64,000 bases of DNA from Sipunculus nudus (taxonomy: Eukaryota > Annelida > Sipuncula > Golfingiida > Sipunculidae), in NCBI GenBank assembly GCA_026874595.1, contig CM049314.1:14312729-14376728 (forward strand), in the 5' to 3' direction. Under the pieces are notes generated by a model. It saw nothing but the letters and a program-made list of their open reading frames with translations. It was not told where the DNA came from and did no database searches. Position 1 is the stretch's first letter. Each line of letters begins with the position of its first letter. The position numbers and the translations under genes are program-made. Below are positions 14,401 through 23,700 of the stretch, piece after piece.

Positions 14401-17400
14401 ACAATCATTTTTGTAATTCATCAGATGTGTTAGTTTCTTAAAGTCTAGAAAATAGTTCGTTAAGCTCAATTGTACAGCAGGGCATTTGCTCAGACTTCGC
14501 ATTCGGTTTTTATTTGTAATTTTCAGTTTTAAGTGTTTTATTAACAACCAGTGCGGGCATAATGTCACTGTGAAATTTGAATTTATCATTCAATATATTG
14601 TAAAATAATGAAATAAAAAATTACAGGGTTGCTTTTCTTAATTAACGTTTACTTTAGATTATATACTGTCCACTAGAAGAGATGCTGTAACAAGCCGCCA
14701 TCTCAGGGACGAGTGATCAGTTTATGAGAGATGAGAAGGTGATCAATAACTCGTGGCGTGTTGTTAGTAACAGTACATCACAGTAATGAAACACTTGCTG
14801 TCTTGGCCCCATTATCAATATTTAAGAGGCCTTACAATAAGCCGTAACTTGTAAGAGCTAGGGCCTCAGGTGATTGCACAAGTTACCATGGTTACTTCAA
14901 TATCTATCCTACTACGGCTGGTAATCGTGTTTGACAAGTGATTGTTACAAAGATCTGCGAGGTAGCAACCAGATATTGGTAAACATGACACAGGTATACC
15001 GATGGTCTTGCTGTCCGAGAAGACTACCTGATCAATTCAGCCTGTCATTTCAATCTTCACATAAAGTTTTCTTGTGAAGACACTAACTAAACCAATACAA
15101 GACGGAGTTTCAAATTACCATTTGCTGATCTGAAGAAACAACTGAATGGAGCTATTTAACTATGATATATTATTTCAAACATGTGTTTAGCAGAATGGCG
15201 ATAAGTTAAATAAACCATCAATATTAATTGGATATCGTCAGTTTCAGAGTTGCCCCTTTTATGTCCAGCAGCATGCTTCCAGGACACAGGCAATCAAACT
15301 TCGATCTGAACTAAGCCATGAGACACCTGAACCTTGACCTAATTAGCATAATTAGCTCTCACTGTTAATTTCAAATTAACCTCTGATTTTAAATGAACAG
15401 CTAACGCACTATATGGCCAATGTTGCTTTGATTCAATCATTGCCCCTATACTTTGAAACTAAAGCCAATACGTACAGGAAGATATTTTAATTTTCCATTT
15501 TTAAAACACATCTGCAGTTCCCAGAGACTTTAAATTTAGCATTAAATATTTGATTGACAAGCCTACAAATTCGGAATAATTATTTGTCTGTAAATAAAAA
15601 AAAAAAAAAACAAATTTGGAATTATAGTGCTACATATCAAATTCAATAAACAATATAAACTGTTTTCCACAGCATAAATTAAGACAGTCTGTGGTATTTT
15701 GTTTAATCCAAATTTGTAGTTTTAGTAAGTATTGATGCGTAGATTGCTAATGGTACAAGATTGTCACAAATTATTATCGTAGCGCAGTGGAGACCTCTGG
15801 CGGGGATGGTTGTGCAGATTATAATTTTTTTACTGATAAATCCGAGAAGGGGGGGGGGGGGGGCAGTGGTGTATGAAATGCATACTTGGCATACTTACCC
15901 ACAAAAATAATTAAAATGCCAAGAGAGTGGGTGAAAACAAAAAGCCCGGAGAAGCTTGTGCTTTGTTCTGCGGAACATTCTTCCCACAAGGGTAGGTGGT
16001 GAGTCTCATTGTCAGTTGCAAGGAGACGACGGACAGCACCGTGTAGATCTGAAACGAGAAAAAAATTATCAAATCATATATCAACCAGCAAACAGATCTG
16101 TCACAGTTTATACTTACCCATAGTTGTGCAGTAAAACTTCGTGATTTTAGTAATTCTTCAAAAAAGTCCGTAGCGTCTCCCCCTCCTTCATCATACCGGC
16201 AGCCATTACCGCAAACATGCTGTGAAACACATTACCGTACAGACTCCAACAGTTCTTCTGATCACGCCGAGTGCAAAGTGGCTCGACGTGCGGTGTATGA
16301 CCATGTAGCGACACACACAAATGCAATTTTCGTCTTAAGTAAGAGATGTAAGACCAAGTGTGGATTTCATGGAAGTTCCCTTTGTTTTGCAAGAACGGGT
16401 ATGACTGTAAAAAATAAATACACAAGAAAATCTACACTTGCAGGGGCGATCGAATCCAACAGATTTGGGGTGGGGGGGGGGGGGGGGGAGGTGGGGGGGT
16501 TAAAGGGGGGGGGGGGGGGGGGGTATCTTTTTTTTTTTATTGTTTCCCTATTTTCTATGGATTAATCCACCTTCGAGGAGTTGTGGACTTTTCTAAATGT
16601 ATTTTAATTAGTTCCTCATTATAAATACGAGCTCAAACATCCTCCACAAATCCTGTCTCCGCCCCTGACCTGAGCAGCTTTGTAGCTGTATCTGTTTAGC
16701 TATCCCCTGCTTAGAAATTGGATAACATAAGGACGATGTCTCATGCGAGTCAAATCTATATTTGAATATAATGAAATTTGAAATAATTATTTGTTTTACT
16801 TTGTGGTAAAATATATATTTCTGGGAGTTACTTATAATGAGCAGCTTTTTGCTCGGCAATGCAGTTGTACTTTAGTTTGTCAAAGGAATTGGCCCTTATC
16901 AAATAGTTACATTTTGCTTCCAGCAACAAATATAAAATAGAAAATAAGTATTATAGCGATGGTGTTGGGGTTCAGGAATGGCGTTAATAAATGAACATTA
17001 AAAAAAATTAAGGAGATTTATAAAATATCACTACATAATGCATGGGCGGTAAAAGTGTACAATATGTGTTTTGTCGCAAACTGGCATTTATACTAATAAT
17101 AATTTTTTCCTTTGACTGAATATAAGATGTTTTCTTATGTTTATGTGAATCATATCTAAATGTGTGAATGTTGATGAAACCATCAGGTATAAGCTCCATG
17201 TTGGAGCAAGAAAATAAGGACAGACACTCAGTAAACAAGCCACTTTTAGGCAGGTCTTCTGCAAGTACTGCACTTTAATACCTAATGGGCAGGCCTTGCA
17301 AGTGCTGTAAAACACGGCGGAGACTGTAGGAATACTAAGGGTAATGAAAAATGCAATGATAATGTTTCTTTGTGTGCCTGTGTGTGTGTGTGAGGGGGCT

Positions 17401-20400
17401 TAGGAAGTCTCTTTTTCGAAAGGATGGACGACACCGAACGTATTATGTTGTACCTTTTAAAAGAAAGTAGGCCGGTAGCAGCATATAAGCTTTGTGCATG
17501 ATAAAATTGAATGCAATAATAGCCTATGCGGACTGAACAAAAATCAATATTAACAAGGAAAGGATGAACTTGACGCCGCTTTTGTTCTTTCAGTTTCAAT
17601 GTTTCTTATAGTTATGAAAAATGGTTTAAATAATAAATTTGTTTTAACCGGGGATCTCATGCAAAACAACAAAACCCGGAAAGCTGTTCCTTTTTTGTTG
17701 TAACCTGTTAATCTGAGTTTTGTACCATCACATGTTAATGGTAAGGACAGTTGAGTACCACAGGGCAACTTGCATGATGGGCAGGGCACCGACTTTAAAT
17801 CCCCAGCACACATTAAAGTGCCGGATAACAGCTGTAAGCTCCCTGGATAATGACAGATCTCGGGAGACCCAGATTAAATAACATCTAATCAGGATCAGCA
17901 AACCTGAACTATCATCTTTATCGGTAAAAGTTGAGTAAAGGTGACCTGTAGCAAACTGGCATTACTCATACTTACTTTTCCTTTGAATAAAGTATGATGC
18001 TGTCTTATTTTTATGTGAATTTTATGTGAAATGTGGATTGTGATGGAATCATCAGGAAAGCCCCATGTGGGAGCAAGAAAAACAAGGACAGACCCTAAGT
18101 AAATAAGCCACTTTAGGCAGGTCACCTGTACTGCACTTTTACCTTTTTGTGTACTCAATGACAGTGGTACATTGCCGAAATATTAACATTAAAATGTTAT
18201 GGCAATAGTTCCTGTATACACAGGGCTCGCAGTAAAGGGTTTGCTGTGTGTTCAATGTTACTAAGTTACTGAAGCTAGAACTTAAATCAAGGGCGAGTGC
18301 GTTCGGTCCCGTCAATCTTTTCCTAGATTTTGGGTTTGTTTTTACACAATAGCTGTTGATTTATGAGGTATAGTTTCAAATGAAATGGATGATCATTTTT
18401 TTTTCATTTGGCAGGGGACTGAGGCCCACAAGATTACGATGCCCTTAACTTTGACCCCCTCAGTGCCATACATATACCTGGCCCTGCACATAAAAAAATA
18501 CAGACAAACGCTGGGTACTACCATATGAGAAAACGTCATCCAACGCCAAATGATCACACACCCGTCTCGTGTAATATATATAACGGATATATTCATGCCA
18601 ACAGTCAGGTTAACAAGTATAGACACAATTGTAAAGAATATTGCATACTTTTATATTGCATAGCAGACTGCCCCCCCCCCCCCCCAATAAAAGGGGAAAT
18701 GCACACACACAAATACATTACATGTTGCAATAAAGATAGTTTAGGAAGTATTTGGCGTGTTTCTGTGCGGTGTTTCCTCCATCACAAATTTAAGATAACG
18801 ACGCCATCCTTTTAATTAGTCATCGTTTAATCGTTATAAGCTCTTTTAATAGCCTTCTGAGGCAGCAAAAAGCAAAAAGGTTCATCTTTCCTAATGACGT
18901 CGTAATGGTTGCCATGGCAATATATGGGTTCACACGAAACCACATCTTCAGACAATAAACAGTGTTCAGTCAGCATAAATATATAGTAAATCACAACGGG
19001 ATGTCGACAATTTGCCTTCTTTTATCTTTTTAACTTACTCAGGACAAGGGGTTAAGTAGTTCCTTAAACGTAGCAGCCTTTCAATTCCAGGCTAATTACA
19101 TTTCCTTTCAAAACAACAGTTTTACATATATTCCAGTCTATTTATATCAATATATTCTATTTAGGAACCCCTTAGGGCAAAGAAATGAACAAAATGGCTG
19201 TGCACGGTATGAGACGTTCAAACCACTAAATAGAAGTAATCCTATTTTCTGCACAGAGACTGGAGCTAGTATACATGAATTCTGTTATTGTTAAAAGTCT
19301 AAACAGCGAGTTTATATATAATGCCATTGGCGTAAGCAGATTTGGTACATGGATATATATTGGATACGCTTAAGCTGGATTTTTCATTTTTGTAAGCGGA
19401 TTAACTGTCACAATACCCATTCATAACAGTCTTACTGTAGTCATGCAGGTTCACATATTTGCACAATCTGACTCCGCCACGTTACATTCAAGACCAATAG
19501 CAAATATGTGTTTCACTTCCTCACGTTCACAACATGTGGTTTGAGAGGTATACAACCTCTTAACCGAAAATACACTGTGGTCTTGCGTGAAATCCAAAAA
19601 TTATTGGGTATCGCTATGGTTAAAAGCGTGTATTAGTTCACATTAGTAATACTCAAATAGCATATAAATAATAAATCGTGTGCGTATAGCCAACATGATA
19701 AGGTATGGGAAAATTATAGACATATATAAACACACATATACATATGAGGGAGGGGGGATTAAACATTTCCAAATTTGAATGGAGGTCTGCAACTTAATAT
19801 ATATAACATCTGAAAACAAGAGCACCGCTAATGGTGCATAATACACCCACTGCATATTGTGTTACTGCTGACCTCATTGAATATGCGTGAATTTGCTGAG
19901 AATATAATTCAGGTGAGAAACTGTATTGATTAATACATGAGTTGTATGAAAATCCATCAGATTTTTGGTAAGTCTGGGTAATGCACCAAAATGTGGTGAC
20001 CTCTGACCTCATTAAATATGCTAGATTTTGCTAAGAATTTAATTGAGATGAGAAACTCTATTGGTAAAATGTATAATGAGTTTCATGACAATACATAAGA
20101 TTTTTGGCAAGTCTACACTATGCCTCCAAAGTGCGGTGACCTCTGACCTCATATATATGAGGGGATTTTTGCTGAAAATCGAACTTAGGCGAGAAATTTT
20201 ATTTATAAACATTTCTGTTGAGTTTTTTTATTAAATCCACTATATACCTCATTAATTATCGCATCGACACCACCAGCCTAATGACCTCTGACCTTATAAA
20301 ATATGCGCCGATTTTGCCCATAAATGAACTCGGGAGATAATCTATTGGTAAGTAGTTATGGTGAGTTTCGTGAAAATCCAGGTACTTATCGCGGCGACAT

Positions 20401-20664
20401 TAAAAGTTAACTGACAGACGGTGGCTATGACATAATACGTCCCGTCATAGAAGGGCGTATAAAAAGTATTTTATTCCAGAGGACGGATATTGAGGGAGTT
20501 AGCGTTATCTATAAGGAGAAAGAAGGGAGAGAAATTAACTTAAGCCCATTAAGTATTTTTTTTTTAAGAAGGCAGAGATTCATTATACAGAACGAAATAA
20601 GGACTGAGCATTTTAATTTGTGAATGGTTTGTAAATATATTTTGCCCGTATAATTCCCACACAT

Positions 20665-20729
<65 letters not shown>

Positions 20730-23700
20730 CTTATAGTTCAAATTTTCAAAACTTTTAAAATTTCATATGTAAAATGAATGTGAATTTCGTAAAAACTTAT
20801 ACCATTAGAAAAGAGCTCTGTACCAGGTTTAAAATGATATCAACTTTAAGGGTTTAATATGCATTTGAAACAGCCTTTGACTGATTTAAAATTAAGGTTT
20901 TCTTTTGCCAGCCATGCTACCTTAATAAGGTCTATTTGACATGTGTAATAAGTGAAATAACAAAAAAAAAACAGATTCCTTAACTGCTTTTTCAATTCCG
21001 TGAGTGATGCCAGTGTTTATGTTGTTAAAGGTCAACCCTACGGTGGGACACCGATCGGTCCGTTCTCTTGTGGTTTTATGATTTTAGGCGTGATAAAACG
21101 TAAAAAGACGTGAAAAAGCAGGAAATCATTAAATACACTCGACCAGTTTTCTGTAGATATTTTTAATTCCTAGCACCTAACATAGGGAGGAAATGTTTTC
21201 ATCCAGTGTTTTTAACATGATGAAGCATATTATGGAAATGGTTTCCCCCAAACTTCTTGGTAGGGGTGGGGGGGGGGGGGGCACTGACCATGGAAGATCC
21301 AAATAAATTTTAACGCCAGCACGGGGTGGATCAAGCAGGACTAGTAGTACAGAGCATAGTAATGTATTTTATATTTGCGCTTTATTAATTAACCATCATA
21401 ACACTATCATATCATACTATTTTCCTTAGGTGGAGGTATGCACTCAGTTTTAACCTCTCTCTCTCTCTCTCTGCCTTTAATTATCAGCTATATATGATTA
21501 TTTAAAGGGCCCAATCACCTTTCTGAGTATTATAAACTAAAGGTAATCCCTTGGAGCTTTCATACAAATAGGTCAGAAAACGTGGATAGATCCACACACA
21601 GGTTGCTTTTATTGCTTATATCAAAGTGTTTTACATATATATGGGGGCCCACCAAAATAATCAAAACAAATTCAACAAGGGCATCCGGCAGCAAGTCAGA
21701 TAAGCCAGAGCTTTGCAAATGGCTTTTTGCAACAAGTGACCTTTCTACCTCTGCATATATGCAACCTACCACCTTATATTACATGTTATCCTATTTGTCA
21801 ACACTGCTGTGTTTACAAACATGTTGTTGATAAACATGTTCACACATCCATCACAAAGGCCTTATTAGAACTTTTCACAACCAAAATTACCCTTAGATCA
21901 TTTATATATACACTCAGGGAGCCAGAAATCTTATAAATTCTTTTCAAAAGGTAGTTGATTGAGCACCTTTAAAGTATCGAATTCCCATTAATCATCAGTT
22001 TTCACGTATAGCTAATTGTACAATGTGATATATTTTAAACATAAACAACAGTGCGGTAAACGAGCGCAGCCGAACAAACATATACCACACTTTCACAATG
22101 AAGTACATTCCCATATCTATATATTAATAGCGTAATGCGATTTTTATAATTTTCCGTATCTCCTCTGATACCACCGTACGGATTGCTGTGATTTTCGACA
22201 TATATTTGCTCCGGGTGTGTCTGCAGAGATTCCATCCACTTTTATTTGCAATATTTGCGTATTACGTGCATAAATATTAATTTTAATATTTGCTCCCCCA
22301 CGGGCGCCTCTTTTCTTTGTGTCTTCGGGCCCGGTAACACAATGGGCATAGAGTGTGTTATGGCGAAACAGAGTTTTACTCAGGGGGCTCTATCTGGGTT
22401 ATTTGTACATTTCGCGGTCACCGGCCCGAAATAATCCCCTTCTCAAAAGGGAGATCTTTGAAAGAATTGTTTGGCAGGCCTTCCTGTGACCAGGATTGCA
22501 AGAAGAAGGCTTCTACCCCCCGACCCCCCCCCCCTTCCTTACACGACCTGATATGCTTCAATGTACATCTACCGCGTCCAGAGCGTTTGACAAATGAGCG
22601 ACTAAAATCATGTCCAACGGTCACACAAACCAGTGTTTATCGCATTTAGTTTGTCGCAGCCGTCTTCCATGTGCGATCAAAGGTGGGCAACCATGAGGCA
22701 ACACATGACACATACAAGCGTCGACAGGTGACGATAAGTCGTTTTGTCCTTTCAAATCAAGTTTATCCCTGTAAACCTAAATTATATTTTAGTAAAATTT
22801 AACAAATAATTATGTTTTAATTAAATTATTGTGGGATTGGACCCCCCCCCCCCACACACACACACAAATAATTGTTTCACTTCCACTTTAAATGTCACTT
22901 TTTATTGCATCAAATTCATTGTTGCAATTTTTTAGTGACACACAGTAAGATGCATGCAGAGTGTTATAGACATGATGATGCTTCCCTACAGTTATTCCCC
23001 TTTAATGAACTTAATACTCATATTTTGGTAATGGAAGTGAGGGCTTCCCCAATTTTACGTCATGATGTGGAATCCCCTGTGCGTTTTACGGATGTGTTCA
23101 TCCCAAAAATCGAGCAGGACTCATGGTCTGCGATTAAATCTTGCATGCGTTGATCGCAGCTGATAATCGTTGCCCGCGGTATTTGTCATGTGTTTTTATA
23201 AAATAAAGTGTCCAAAATTTTTACACGGATGCGATGAACGGATGCGATGATAAACGTTGGAATGTGTCACCAGCTTTTTACACTGTGCGATTATGTCGCA
23301 AGAAAAATCGGAGAGCAACTTTGAATAGCGATGTTCAAAATTATATATTTTCATATAAAAATTATTTTATTTATCATATCAACTTCTCCGAAATATTCTC
23401 CGTCCAAACTCTTGGCTTCAATACAATGTTTATGCATAACACCATGCATATAATGGATCCATATATTAATAGCGTATCGCGATTTGTGTGTATCTCCAGA
23501 TTTCCGGTGGATTTCTGATACCACCGTACGGATTTTGTTTGCCCCAGACCGTGCGTAGCACGGGTATTTGCTAGTACGTTTGTAATAAGATTCTGATCAC
23601 CCCAAGATTAAAAAGAAATACTCAAATGTCGGCTTCGTCTTATCATATGTCAGAATGGCCTTGTCTTCTATAATTATCAAGAAAATAGGCCTACTGGCGT

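Larger units (their letters stand above)
13021..15898 (-). other. Intron 2 of the NCKX gene
   Basis: 2,878 bp with GTAAGT donor and TTTTCAG acceptor. Contains the 936 bp inverted-repeat element at 13202-14137, an X-box palindrome at 14882-14895, and a poly-G run of about 15 near 15848-15863. Confidence 0.85.
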
